A stretch of DNA of 64,000 nt from Comamonas resistens (GTDB taxonomy: Bacteria; Pseudomonadota; Gammaproteobacteria; Burkholderiales; Burkholderiaceae_C). The translations under genes were made by a program, and so were the position numbers. The stretch's first letter is position 1. The number at the start of each line of letters is the position of its first letter. Under the pieces are notes generated by a model. That model saw only the letters and a list, made by a program, of their open reading frames with translations, did not search any database and was not told the origin of the DNA. The DNA lies in assembly GCF_030064165.1 (NCBI RefSeq), contig NZ_CP125947.1:2542001-2606000 (forward strand), in the 5' to 3' direction. Positions 6,983 through 15,604 of this stretch are shown here, piece by piece.

Positions 6983-7216
6983 ATGTTCAACAAAACTCGT
7001 TCTATCGCCCGTCGCTACGGTGCCAAGGTCGTTGCAGGTTCTGCGGGTGCCTTGGCTTTTGCATCGGCTCATGCCGCTGGCATTGACGACCTGTTTGCCG
7101 AAGTCGACCTGTCCGGCGTCGCTACCAAAGTCACGGCCCTGGCCGTCATCATCGTCGGCATCGCCCTGGTAATGAAGGGCCCAGCGATCGTCAAGCGCAT
7201 CATCGCCAAGATCTAA
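6983..7216 (+). CDS. Major coat protein (pVIII-like) precursor
   Basis: 77 residues. A basic N-terminus and hydrophobic core end in ASAHA, a good signal-peptidase site before AGIDDLF, leaving a mature protein of about 46 residues. The mature part has an acidic N-terminus (GIDDLFAEVD), a single membrane span (VTALAVIIVGIALVM) and a basic C-terminus (KRIIAKI) to contact packaged DNA, as in pVIII. A ribosome-binding site (AAGGA) precedes the ATG. A small hairpin (6945-6960) lies upstream. Confidence 0.85.
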   Translation: MFNKTRSIARRYGAKVVAGSAGALAFASAHAAGIDDLFAEVDLSGVATKVTALAVIIVGIALVMKGPAIVKRIIAKI

Positions 7217-7225
7217 GGCCTCGGC

Positions 7226-7321
7226 ATGTTGATCGTCGCCCTGGTTGTCGCCGTGCACGCTGCTTTTGCGCTGATCGGTGCAATCGGGGCGATTTGCTTT
7301 TTCATGCTTGCGAGGATTTAA
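7226..7321 (+). CDS. 31-residue hydrophobic coat-like protein
   Basis: The peptide is almost wholly hydrophobic (MLIVALVVAVHAAFALIGAI, then GAICFFMLARI) and ends in a basic pair region. It lies 9 bases after the major coat gene and 4 bases before the adsorption protein gene, the position of a pVII/pIX-type tip protein. It is only one membrane span long. Support comes from tight spacing and composition rather than homology. Confidence 0.55.
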   Translation: MLIVALVVAVHAAFALIGAIGAICFFMLARI

Positions 7322-7325
7322 CGGT

Positions 7326-8606
7326 ATGGCTCGTCTGTTCCGCCTGATTCTTGTGCTGCTTCTGCCTGTGCTTGTTGTTGATGTCGCCATGGCTGCTATC
7401 CCCAAGGTTGCGGGTTACCGGGTTGAGTCTGGCTCTCGTGTCTCTCCTGTTTATTCGTCTTTTGAGGGGGCTTGCGGCGATCCTTTAGCGCAGGTTATTG
7501 CCAAAGACTCGTTGTATAACCCCTATGGCTTTTATGCGAACGCGAGAGCCCGCTATGTTCCACCTGCTAGTAGTTCCTCTTGCGTTGTCTTTGGTGATAA
7601 CTCGTCCGGGTCGGAGGTCAGGTTAGGTGCTATTCCGATTGTGGAAAGTGGCTCGACTTGTCCAAAAAATTCGACCGCATCGGGCTCGTCCTGCTCCTGC
7701 AACTCAGGTTTTGAGGAAAAAGACGGCCAATGCGTAGCACCTGATAAATGCAAGGACGTTGCTGCGACATGCGCTGGCAAGAAGGGTGGGCGCAGAAACT
7801 ATGCATCCGCTTCGGGCGGCCTCGATGCCTACTGCATTCCCCCGCCTGATGACTTCTATTGGGATCAGCCTAAGTATCCCGGCTGCAATACGGGGTGCAC
7901 CTTGCTGCCTTCCGGCGTGGATGTTGCGCTCAAAGATGATCAGGGTAAGACTTGGTGGCAGGGGGAGGGCAAGTTCAGTGGCGGCACCTGCGGTCTCGTG
8001 ATGGGGGATGACAGCGCTTCCCCGGCCCCGGATAACCCAGCTGATCCCAGCAAGCCAAAGGAACCCCCTGCAAAGCCTGTAGATGAGCGCTGCGCGGGCC
8101 AGACGGGCACGGTGAATGGCAAAGAGGTCTGTATCCCTGCATCCAGTGCGATGGGTGTGGACTGGACGGGAACAACCAAGAACAGCGACGGTACAAGCAC
8201 CGAGGGCAAGACCGTCACGACGTGCTCCGACGGCATTTGCGAATCCACCACGACAAAGACCAACAAGGACGCAAACGGCCAGGTTACTGGCACCACGACC
8301 AGTACGGACAAGGTGAGCCAGTCTGACTACTGCTCCAAGAACTCCAACAAGAACAGCATGCTCTGTGCTGCAGTCAATGGCAATCCAGTGCCTGGCAAAG
8401 GTAATCAGTCTTCTGGTTCTGGTACGGGATCAGGTACCGGATCTAGCGATGGCTGCACCATTTCCGACTGCAGCAGCGATTCAGGTGGAGGCCCTGGCAA
8501 GGTGGGCTTGCCTGGCACCGGAGCGGTTGAGTTTGGCAAGCTCTATGAACCCAAGTATCCGCAGGGGCCTGTAGAGGTCTGGAAGCAAAGCAGTGCAGGC
8601 TGTTGA
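7326..8606 (+). CDS. Phage adsorption (pIII-like) protein, truncated by IS21-family element
   Basis: 426 residues remain. A signal peptide (MARLFRLILVLLLPVLVVDVAMA) precedes a Cys-rich secreted region (CSCNSGFEEKDGQC, CKDVAATC, CNTGC), then Pro/Asp and Thr/Ser linkers, and a Gly/Ser repeat around residues 365-395, the modular layout of pIII receptor-binding proteins. The frame runs into the IS at 8601, where TGT-TGA of the IS end supplies the last Cys and the stop. The C-terminal membrane anchor that would hold pIII in the virion tip is therefore missing. Confidence 0.75.
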   Translation: MARLFRLILVLLLPVLVVDVAMAAIPKVAGYRVESGSRVSPVYSSFEGACGDPLAQVIAKDSLYNPYGFYANARARYVPPASSSSCVVFGDNSSGSEVRLGAIPIVESGSTCPKNSTASGSSCSCNSGFEEKDGQCVAPDKCKDVAATCAGKKGGRRNYASASGGLDAYCIPPPDDFYWDQPKYPGCNTGCTLLPSGVDVALKDDQGKTWWQGEGKFSGGTCGLVMGDDSASPAPDNPADPSKPKEPPAKPVDERCAGQTGTVNGKEVCIPASSAMGVDWTGTTKNSDGTSTEGKTVTTCSDGICESTTTKTNKDANGQVTGTTTSTDKVSQSDYCSKNSNKNSMLCAAVNGNPVPGKGNQSSGSGTGSGTGSSDGCTISDCSSDSGGGPGKVGLPGTGAVEFGKLYEPKYPQGPVEVWKQSSAGC

Positions 8607-8708
8607 TTTCCACCCAGAAGTGACCCACTAGCCCCCGGTTTTTCCATCTCAATCTGACCCACGCATTAACCCTAGCCTGCTGCTTTCTTGTGCAGCAGGA
8701 GACCAGGA

Positions 8709-10235
8709 GTGATTGACGTGGCTACTTTGAGTGTCATCCGACGCTGGGCTCTGCGTGAGCACCTGTCCATCCGAGAGATCGCCCGCAGAACCGGGCTTTC
8801 TCGCAATACCATCCGCAAGTATTTGCGTGCCGATGTTGTGCAGCCTCGTCTTGCACAGCGCACCATCGTCACCAAGCTAGACCCATTTGCCAGCAAACTC
8901 TCGGGCTGGCTGCGCACAGAAGCCAACCGCTCTCGCAAGCAGCGGCGCACGATCAAGCAGATGTTTCTCGACTTGCAGGCGTTGGGCTATACCGGCTCCT
9001 ACAACCGAGTTGCTGCCTTTGCCAGAGTGTGGAAGGCTCAGTGTCATGCGGCTGAGCAGACATCAGGGCGAGGCGTTTTTGTGCCTCTGGTCTTCAGCGC
9101 TGGAGAAGCCTTCCAGTTTGATTGGAGCGAGGATTGGGCTGTCATTGCGGGTGTACGGACTAAGCTGCAAGTGGCTCACTTCAAGCTCAGCCACAGCCGA
9201 GCCTTCTATCTGCGGGCCTATCCGCTGCAAACCCATGAGATGCTGTTTGATGCCCACAACCGTGCCTTTGCGGTGTTTGGAGGCATCCCTAGGCGAGGTA
9301 TCTACGACAACATGCGCACAGCCGTCGATCGTGTCGGTCGTGGCAAGCTCAGAGAGGTCAATGCCCGTTTTAGTGCCATGGCCAGCCACTTCCTGTTCGA
9401 GGCACAGTTTTGCAATCCGGCCTCGGGATGGGAGAAGGGACAGGTCGAGAAGAATGTTCGGGACGCTCGCCATCGTATCTGGCAATCTGTACCAGCGTTT
9501 CCGACACTCAGTGCACTCAATGATTGGCTAGAGCAACGGTGTCAGCAGTTATGGCAAGAGATTGCGCATGGCCAATTGCCTGGCTCTGTCACAGATGTTT
9601 GGGTGCAAGAGCGCTCAGCCTTGATGCCCATGCCTCGGCCGTTTGACGGCTTTGTTGAGCATGCCAAACGGGTCTCGCCCACCTGTCTGGTGCACTTTGA
9701 ACGCAATCGCTACAGCGTGCCAGCCTCTTATGCCAACCGGCCTGTGAGCTTGCAGGTTTATGCCGACCGCCTGGTCGTCGTAGCCGAAGGCCAGTTCGTC
9801 TGTGAACATCCGCGCATCATTGAGCGCAATCACCAAGGCGCTGGGCGAACGGTCTATGACTGGCGTCACTACTTGGCCGTATTGCAGCGCAAACCCGGCG
9901 CATTGCGCAACGGTGCTCCGTTTAGCGAGCTGCCAGACGCGTTCAAACGTCTGCAAGCCCTGCTGCTCAAGCAGCCTGGCGGCGACCGTGAGATGGTGGA
10001 GGTGCTTGCCTTGGTGTTGCAGCACGATGAGCAAGCCGTCCTAGCCGCTGTCGAGTTGGCATTGGAGGATGGTGTGCCTCGTAAGACCCACATCATCAAT
10101 GTCTTGCACCGCCTCATTGATGGAACACCGGAACCTGAGCCCATCCATTCACCCCAAGCCTTGGCTTTGATCGTTGAGCCACAAGCCAACGTCGTGCGCT
10201 ATGACCAACTCCGACAGGTGCGCCATGCGTCATGA
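8709..10235 (+). CDS. istA: IS21-family transposase IstA
   Basis: About 508 residues from GTG 8709, which has AGGAG just upstream. An N-terminal HTH ([21 protein letters not shown]) binds the ends. The rve core holds the triad D138 (FQFDWSED), D200 (IYDNM) and E247 (GQVEKNV). A C-terminal beta-rich domain ([17 protein letters not shown]) is typical of IstA. The frame is intact, so the element could be active. Confidence 0.92.
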   Translation: MIDVATLSVIRRWALREHLSIREIARRTGLSRNTIRKYLRADVVQPRLAQRTIVTKLDPFASKLSGWLRTEANRSRKQRRTIKQMFLDLQALGYTGSYNRVAAFARVWKAQCHAAEQTSGRGVFVPLVFSAGEAFQFDWSEDWAVIAGVRTKLQVAHFKLSHSRAFYLRAYPLQTHEMLFDAHNRAFAVFGGIPRRGIYDNMRTAVDRVGRGKLREVNARFSAMASHFLFEAQFCNPASGWEKGQVEKNVRDARHRIWQSVPAFPTLSALNDWLEQRCQQLWQEIAHGQLPGSVTDVWVQERSALMPMPRPFDGFVEHAKRVSPTCLVHFERNRYSVPASYANRPVSLQVYADRLVVVAEGQFVCEHPRIIERNHQGAGRTVYDWRHYLAVLQRKPGALRNGAPFSELPDAFKRLQALLLKQPGGDREMVEVLALVLQHDEQAVLAAVELALEDGVPRKTHIINVLHRLIDGTPEPEPIHSPQALALIVEPQANVVRYDQLRQVRHAS

Positions 10236-11022
10236 CCCAGCCATTGCAGCAATCATCATCATGCTCAGGCAGCTCAAGATGTTTGGCATGGCCCAGGCCG
10301 TGACAGAACTTGCCGAGCAAGGCTCACCAGCATTTGAAGCAGCACATCCCATACTGTCGCAACTGCTCAAGGCCGAGAGCGCAGAGCGAGAAGTGCGCTC
10401 TATTGCCTATCAGCTCAAGGCAGCCAAGTTTCCGGTCTACAGAGATCTGGCGGGCTTTGACTTTGCCCACAGCGAAGTCAATGAAGCCTTGGTGCGCAGC
10501 CTTCACCGCTGTGAATTCATCGAGAAGGCTAACAATGTGGTGCTTGTCGGTGGCCCTGGTACTGGCAAGACCCACATCGCTACGGCGCTGGGTATCCAGG
10601 CCATCGAGCACCACCGCCTAAGGGTGCGCTTCTTCTCTACCGTGGAATTGGTTAATGCCCTGGAGCAAGAGAAGGCACAGGGCAAAGCCGGACAGCTCGC
10701 CCACAGGCTGGTGCATACGGATCTGGTGATACTCGATGAGCTTGGCTATCTGCCCTTCAGCTCATCTGGTGGTGCGCTACTGTTCCATCTGCTCTCGACG
10801 CTTTACGAACGCACCAGCGTGGTGATCACCACTAACCTGAGCTTTAGCGAATGGGCCAGCGTGTTTGGTGATGCCAAGATGACCACGGCCCTGCTGGACC
10901 GCCTGACCCACCACTGCCATATTATGGAAACAGGCAATGACAGCTACCGCTTCAAGCATAGCAGTGCAGTCCAACAAACGCCCATGAAGAAGGAGAGAAA
11001 CAAAACCTTATCCACATCTTGA
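10225..11022 (+). CDS. istB: IS21-family helper ATPase IstB
   Basis: 265 residues from ATG 10225; ATG 10201 is an alternative. AAA+ ATPase related to DnaC: Walker [10 protein letters not shown], Walker [13 protein letters not shown], sensor region [12 protein letters not shown] and arginine finger region [11 protein letters not shown]. IstB selects the target and stimulates IstA. The start overlaps the end of istA. The C-terminus has a basic tail (KKERNK). Confidence 0.92.
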   Translation: MRHDPAIAAIIIMLRQLKMFGMAQAVTELAEQGSPAFEAAHPILSQLLKAESAEREVRSIAYQLKAAKFPVYRDLAGFDFAHSEVNEALVRSLHRCEFIEKANNVVLVGGPGTGKTHIATALGIQAIEHHRLRVRFFSTVELVNALEQEKAQGKAGQLAHRLVHTDLVILDELGYLPFSSSGGALLFHLLSTLYERTSVVITTNLSFSEWASVFGDAKMTTALLDRLTHHCHIMETGNDSYRFKHSSAVQQTPMKKERNKTLSTS

Positions 11023-11096
11023 GCCTTACGGCTCAAGCCAAAGGGTGGGTCAGTTTGAGATGGAAATAGCGGGTCAGTTTTGCATGGAAATCAACA

Positions 11097-11495
11097 GCTA
11101 TTGCCATGATTCGCTGCCTTTCTGATGTACCGGGCCCCTAGATTCGGAGCCGGGTCGTCATCTGTCTGCTGCCCGTTTAACTGTCCCTTGCTTGCACCGT
11201 TCCCCTGAGTTCTTCGCCGTGCCTTTAGCGTTATCAGGATGGCTTTTCGGAGTGGGGAAGCTTTGTAAAGCGCAGCTTTATGAATACCCCCGGAGAAAAG
11301 ACAAGGCCGCAGGCCGCTCCTGATTTAGCGTAGGCCGAAGAGGCGAAAACTCTGGGGAATGGTGCTGGGCGCGATGTATCGCGGGCAGCGGACGCCGTGC
11401 GGCGAGCACATAGAGCACCGAAGAGTGCTCATTCTTTGGATATCTGCGAGAGCGCTTCTCTCTTCTATGATTCAAGCCATAGGAGGAGGGGAGTC
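11097..11495 (+). other. Non-coding phage remnant right of the IS21-family element
   Basis: About 400 bp without a convincing gene. It starts with 14 open codons that would continue the adsorption-protein frame (ending in TAG at 11139-11141), then contains GC-rich short inverted repeats (such as AAGGCCGCAGGCCGC around 11310) and an AGGAGGAGGG ribosome-binding site just before the next gene. This is where the rest of the adsorption gene and the assembly ATPase gene would be expected. Confidence 0.4.
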
Positions 11496-12218
11496 ATGGG
11501 GCAATACGATCCAGAGGGGTGGCAACGCGAGAATCCATTCACGAGTGGGCGCAATGAAATGAGTATCTTGTCAAAGCTCATTTTCACAATTGCGCTGCTC
11601 TTGATCGCCGCGCTTGCGTACAGATATCAGTCGGAGATTTGGCGTTTTTTGATCGGGCCTCCAGTTACCGTAGTTCCTGCTCCTCAACGACCTGTAGTTC
11701 AGTCGCCTGAACGGACAGTCGTTGCGCCAAAAATCAATGTGCCAGACGAGTCGCACGCAGAATCTACGGGCCAGATTTATCGATGTGGAAATACCTACAG
11801 CAATACACCCTGCGAGGGCGGTAAGCAGATTGCGCAGCCAAGCGGCGGGCCAAGCTCTAGGGAAATTTATCTTTGCAAGGACTTTCAAGGCAGTCTCACA
11901 TGGGAAAGTGTTCCGTGCTCAGCAAACGGGCGTTTTATGGATCGCATTGCGCGTGTGCCGACCAATGTCTCTTGGGAGGAGCAAGTCGCAATTGCTAGAC
12001 AGCAGAGAGATAAAGCCCATGCTATAGCTGCTGAGCAAGTCGTTCCTGTGGCTCGCCGCTCGACTGCTTCAACTCCCAGTGAATGTCAGGTGCTCGAGCA
12101 GCGCATTCGAGTGCTTGATGCTGAATGCCAAGTCAATGCATGTGGAATGGACAAGCTCGATAGCATCAGGTTCGCTCGAAAGGAGGCTCGCGATCGGCAA
12201 TTCCGTATTGGTTGCTAG
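11496..12218 (+). CDS. Membrane-anchored protein with two DUF4124-like Cys motifs
   Basis: 240 residues starting at ATG 11496 behind a strong AGGAGG site. A cytoplasmic N-terminus is followed by a membrane span (LIFTIALLLIAALAYRY) near residues 25-42. Outside are two copies of an IYxC...PC pattern: GQIYRCGNTYSNTPCEGG and EIYLCKDFQGSLTWESVPC. The tail is helical with CQVLEQRI, AECQVNACG and a final Cys. The pattern resembles DUF4124-type envelope proteins. It lies inside the prophage bounds; whether it is a phage structural gene or cargo cannot be told. Confidence 0.6.
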   Translation: MGQYDPEGWQRENPFTSGRNEMSILSKLIFTIALLLIAALAYRYQSEIWRFLIGPPVTVVPAPQRPVVQSPERTVVAPKINVPDESHAESTGQIYRCGNTYSNTPCEGGKQIAQPSGGPSSREIYLCKDFQGSLTWESVPCSANGRFMDRIARVPTNVSWEEQVAIARQQRDKAHAIAAEQVVPVARRSTASTPSECQVLEQRIRVLDAECQVNACGMDKLDSIRFARKEARDRQFRIGC

Positions 12219-12571
12219 CCGATTCTGAAAATGGGGGCGTTCGCTGCCCCTTTTTTTTGTTCCGAAAGAGCTTGCTCCATTCTCAACATTTGCTTGACAA
12301 GTCTTTCGTTTTTACGCTTAAGAGCCTCGGCTCTTGCATAGTTGCCTGCAGCATGGTTGTAGGCAACCGCATCAATGCTTGCGATGCCCCAGCGTGACTC
12401 CCAAAACAAAGCTAGATGAACCGCGCGAGGGCACTGTCCTTCGCGGCGGTACTTCTTTATTGTTGAGGGCTTGAGGTCTAACAGGCGAGCAAGTTGCTTG
12501 TCGTCGTATTGCAGATCGTCAAGGATGTACATGAGATGGGGCAAGTGTGCAGGGTATGGAGCTCTAAACAT
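12215..12571 (-). CDS. Phage-type helix-turn-helix protein
   Basis: 118 residues; an internal ATG at 12532 (MYILDDLQYDD) is a possible start. YDDKQLARLLDLKPSTIKKYRREGQCPRAVHLALFWESRWG reads as an HTH followed by a conserved Trp-containing helix seen in small phage regulators. A charged helix (ALKRKNERLVKQMLRMEQ) follows. It is transcribed towards the DUF4124-like gene, with ends overlapping by 4 bases, and away from the right attachment site. It is probably a second phage regulator. Confidence 0.55.
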   Translation of the reverse strand: MFRAPYPAHLPHLMYILDDLQYDDKQLARLLDLKPSTIKKYRREGQCPRAVHLALFWESRWGIASIDAVAYNHAAGNYARAEALKRKNERLVKQMLRMEQALSEQKKGAANAPIFRIG

Positions 12572-12649
12572 TACCGTTAATTCGGCGTGCTCATTCCTGC
12601 AAGTCTTATTGCAAAAGGGCGTACTGCTACAATTAGCCTAGCATTTGCG

Positions 12650-12677
12650 ATTAAACATAAGATACATCGTATCTACT
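12650..12677. repeat. Right prophage attachment site (dif-like)
   Basis: ATTAAACATAA differs by one base from the left XerD-type arm; the centre GATACA is identical; the outer arm is TCGTATCTACT. GATAC-ATC-GTATC here forms a palindrome. Combining the left outer arm with this right outer arm gives a plausible original chromosomal dif. Confidence 0.75.
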
Positions 12678-12804
12678 AAAGAAGAAGTTCGGGAGTCGCC
12701 GGTTTGATCGCGACACCCGCTCTCAGATTGCTCAGAGCTTCCGGGCCATATACCGGAGCCTGGGCATGGATCTGCACGCCTAGTACATGCACCTCCTGAC
12801 AGGC

Positions 12805-13827
12805 TCAGCGCCGGTTCTTTCTCAAGCTTTTTGCTGGCAAATGCACTCGCGCAGTTGGTGCGGAGCCCCTGCTTGGGCGAATAAGGCGTGCCGTCGAATC
12901 TGACATGGCGGATGCGGGAAGCAAACTGGCTTGCATGCTGACCTGATCACGCGCCTCCACCAAGGCTTTGAGGTCCGTGATGCGTTCATTGGCCGATTTC
13001 AGAGCTTGCTCTGCTGACAATTGCCCGCCTCGCGCCTGAACCAGGCTTTCTTCCGAGCGAACAAATCGCTCGTGCAGTTCTTCATAGCGGGCCTGCTGAC
13101 GACGCTCGGTCTCTGCTGCCTGCTTTTTGGCTGCGCTGACTTCCTGGCGAGCACGGTCGAGCTCGCCCAGCATGCGTCGTTCGTTGCCGGCGAATTGCTC
13201 CGCCAATCGTTGACGCTCCGCAGAGGCTGCCTGCAGAGCCTCAGCATGCTGCTGTTGATCCGCTTCACGTTGGCGTCCTTTTTCTAGCAATTCGTTGCGC
13301 AAGCTCTGAATTTGAGCTTCTCGCTCCTGCAGCAATTGCTGCATCTCCTCCAGACGTCGAGACAGTTCCTGAGCCTGGCTGTTGGCCAGCTTCATGGCTT
13401 CGTCCATGGCGCTTCTTTGCTGTTGCATGACTTCTTCGCGCTGACCCAGCTGCTGCTGCTGGGCTTTCACGCTCTCTTCAGCAACCGAAATCTGGGTCTC
13501 TCGTGTCTGTAGCACCTGTTCCGCAGCCATCTTTGCTTGTTCCAGCGCGCTGTTCCACATCTGCTCCGCGGCCTGACGTACGGGCTCCGGGACCTGATCC
13601 ACCAGCTCGTTTCCAGACTCTGCAACGCCCAATCTTTGACCAAGGGCTGCAAACCATGTCTCCAGCATCGGGCTGACTGTATTGGGAGAGCCTCTGCCGA
13701 TGTGCTGACGCACGCGCTCAATGGTCGGTCGCAGGCCTTGGGCGATCAAGGCATCTGCTGCGGCCCATACATCGGCCTCTTGCACGCCTCTGGACGTTGT
13801 TTTTGGTGTATTGCTAGAAATATTCAT
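12805..13827 (-). CDS. KfrA-like DNA-binding coiled-coil protein
   Basis: 340 residues. The N-terminal part (VWAAADALIAQGLRPTIERVRQHIGRGSPNTVSPMLETW, residues 20-60) matches the KfrA_N domain of plasmid-encoded transcriptional autoregulators. Residues 95-285 are an almost continuous Gln/Glu/Arg-rich coiled coil, and the tail is basic (RPSRGSAPTARVHLPAKSLRKNRR). KfrA proteins are nucleoid-associated and bind their own promoter. AT-rich palindromes lie directly upstream. It sits next to the dif-like site, and a role in terminus or element maintenance is speculative. Confidence 0.75.
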   Translation of the reverse strand: MNISSNTPKTTSRGVQEADVWAAADALIAQGLRPTIERVRQHIGRGSPNTVSPMLETWFAALGQRLGVAESGNELVDQVPEPVRQAAEQMWNSALEQAKMAAEQVLQTRETQISVAEESVKAQQQQLGQREEVMQQQRSAMDEAMKLANSQAQELSRRLEEMQQLLQEREAQIQSLRNELLEKGRQREADQQQHAEALQAASAERQRLAEQFAGNERRMLGELDRARQEVSAAKKQAAETERRQQARYEELHERFVRSEESLVQARGGQLSAEQALKSANERITDLKALVEARDQVSMQASLLPASAMSDSTARLIRPSRGSAPTARVHLPAKSLRKNRR

Positions 13828-13837
13828 ATTTACTAAC

Positions 13838-13900
13838 GATAAGAGAGCGTTATCGATATTTATTTGTTGGTTACGTAATACACATTACATAATATGTAAT
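13838..13900. promoter_or_regulatory. Palindromic AT-rich promoter region of the KfrA-like gene
   Basis: Three inverted repeats are seen: CGATAA/TTATCG (13838-13855, 11 bases from the start codon), TTACGTAA (13871-13878) and ATTACATA-A-TATGTAAT (13884-13900). KfrA proteins autoregulate by binding repeats overlapping their promoter, so these are candidate operators. The AT-rich spacer continues to about 14117 without a gene. Confidence 0.5.
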
Positions 13901-14117
13901 AAATATTATGTATTTAATTTTCATACAGAAGAATACATACATTAGCTCGGTTTTAGATCTCAAAAGCAACTCAAGAGTAGCTTTTAAGCTGCTGCTGTGA
14001 AAAATTCACCAATAAAACAAGCAAATTTATAGTCAATGAGCCTAGACAGAAATCACCAGCAAAGAAGCTTCTTGACACACTGTGTAAAGATCCAGATAAA
14101 GGATCGAAAATAGAGAC

Positions 14118-15224
14118 ATGGATTTCTCCAAGCCCTCCCCTCCTTCTTTGCTGGTATCAGATGAGGAGCAAGCTCTTGTCTTGCGTGTTGCTCCAGGCTG
14201 CGCCCTCGCCCCGCAAGCGCGTGACGCCATCCAGGAATTGATGCACGAGGGCGAGTCAGCAAATACGCGCAGCAGTTATCAAAGTGCCATGCGTTATTGG
14301 GCTGCGTGGCATGTGCTGCGGTTGGGCAGCACGATGCAATTGCCTCTGAGCGTGGCCAGCGTGCTGCAGTTCATCATTGATCATGCCCAGCGGCAGACTG
14401 CTGCAGGCTTGCAAAGCGAAATGCCGGAAGCGGTAGATGAGGCTTTGGTCGCCTCCGGATACAAGGCTAAAAAAGGCCCTCCCTCACATAGCACCTTGGT
14501 TCATCGCATGGCGGTTCTGTCCAAGGCACACCAGGTTCATGCACTTGCAAACCCCTGCCAGGATGGCGCAGTCAAGGAGTTGATGTCACGCACCCGCAAG
14601 GCCTACGCGCGACGCGGCGAATTGCCCCAGAAAAAGGAGGCATTGACGCGCGATGTTCTGGAGCAGTTGCTGGGCACCTGCGACGACAGCCTACGCGGGT
14701 TGCGTGACCGTGCACTTTTGCTTTTCGCCTGGGCCAGTGGCGGGCGGCGCCGTTCCGAGGTCGCAGGTGCCGACATGCGTTACCTACGGGCCGTGGGACA
14801 GAGCGATTTCATCTACACATTGGCTCACAGCAAAACCAACCAGAGCGGCACCGATGCGCCGGAAAATCACAAGCCCGTCACGGGCCGCGCGGCTATGGCC
14901 TTGAAGGCCTGGCTTGGCGCTGCACAGATCTCGGAAGGCGCTATCTTCAGGCGTATCCGCAAGGGCGGCCATGTGGCCGAACCGCTGACACCCGCTGCAG
15001 TGCGCAATATCGTTAAGCAACGCTGTGCGCTGGCGGGCGTGGAAGGCGATTTTTCTGCGCACTCATTACGCTCCGGTTTTGTGACCGAGGCAGGACGACG
15101 CAATCTGCCGCTGGCCGACACCATGGCCTTGACCGGGCATCAGAGCGTCAATACGGTGCTGGGATATTTCAGGGCAGATTCGGCGCTCAACAATCAGGCA
15201 GCCCGTATGCTGGATGAGGATTGA
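14118..15224 (+). CDS. Tyrosine recombinase (phage integrase family)
   Basis: 368 residues. An N-terminal SAM-like DNA-binding region (SANTRSSYQSAMRYWAAWH) and a catalytic domain with all expected residues: R211 (GGRRRSEV), K239 (HSKTNQ), H315 and R318 (SAHSLRSG), H341 (TGHQS) and Y350 (LGYFRAD). It is longer than XerC/XerD at the N-terminus and in the middle. It lies divergently from the KfrA-like gene, 290 bp apart. No flanking repeats mark an element of its own. It may be an orphan recombinase or the remnant of an element. Confidence 0.85.
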   Translation: MDFSKPSPPSLLVSDEEQALVLRVAPGCALAPQARDAIQELMHEGESANTRSSYQSAMRYWAAWHVLRLGSTMQLPLSVASVLQFIIDHAQRQTAAGLQSEMPEAVDEALVASGYKAKKGPPSHSTLVHRMAVLSKAHQVHALANPCQDGAVKELMSRTRKAYARRGELPQKKEALTRDVLEQLLGTCDDSLRGLRDRALLLFAWASGGRRRSEVAGADMRYLRAVGQSDFIYTLAHSKTNQSGTDAPENHKPVTGRAAMALKAWLGAAQISEGAIFRRIRKGGHVAEPLTPAAVRNIVKQRCALAGVEGDFSAHSLRSGFVTEAGRRNLPLADTMALTGHQSVNTVLGYFRADSALNNQAARMLDED

Positions 15225-15604
15225 TATTCCGAAAGCCAAGACTCACAAGGGTAAGGCCCTTGCACAAGCAGATCAACGAGCCATCCGTATAGCCAAGCCT
15301 CAGGTAATTGGCAAACTTGGTTCGGGCTGTGCTCCGACATCATGACTTGGGCAAGCTTCTAATGGAGCATGATGACGATCGCGCTCGTGTTGGCCCAAAT
15401 ATGGATCACGATGACAGCTCTGCCCTTGCACCTCTTCCAATGATCACCCCGGAACTGCTGGCACGTAAGCATGGACAAAAGTGAAGGGCGAGTCCGAAGA
15501 TCTGGCGATATGAGCTATGCCTCTCTATGCCATCACACAAAAGCCTGAGTTGATTACCATCGGCCAGCCGTAATTCCCGACCTCAAGATACTTTAAATTA
15601 CATC
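15225..15604. other. 380-bp intergenic stretch
   Basis: No convincing gene, RNA or strong terminator was seen. Short open frames lack ribosome-binding sites. It holds the promoter region of the outer-membrane protein gene. Confidence 0.4.

Larger units (their letters stand above)
8601..11096 (+). mobile_element. IS21-family insertion sequence
   Basis: 2,496 bp with matching ends: TGTTGATTTCCA at 8601-8612 and its inverse TGGAAATCAACA at 11085-11096. Further subterminal copies of GACCC and TTTCCATCTCAA-type motifs are seen at both ends, as in IS21 multiple-repeat ends. It carries istA and istB overlapping by 11 bases. No target duplication is visible (AGGC outside left, GCTA outside right), which suggests an adjacent deletion after insertion. 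Confidence 0.9.
3452..12677 (+). mobile_element. Inovirus (filamentous phage) prophage integrated at a dif-like site
   Basis: The region is bounded by two near-identical XerCD-type sites and encodes no integrase, as for CTX-type phages that use host XerC/XerD. Inside are a repressor facing left, then rightward genes: two small early genes, Rep, probable ssDNA-binding protein, small zinc-ribbon proteins, minor coat, major coat, 31-aa coat-like protein, adsorption protein. An IS21-family element interrupts the last of these. No pI/Zot assembly ATPase or pIV secretin can be found, so it is probably not able to form virions by itself. Without the IS the element is about 6.7 kb. Confidence 0.85.

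Noticed and set aside
12690..12718. Hairpin GGGAGTCGC / GCGACACCC right of the prophage
   Set aside because: Contains a mismatch and lacks a T run; no gene ends close enough to need it.
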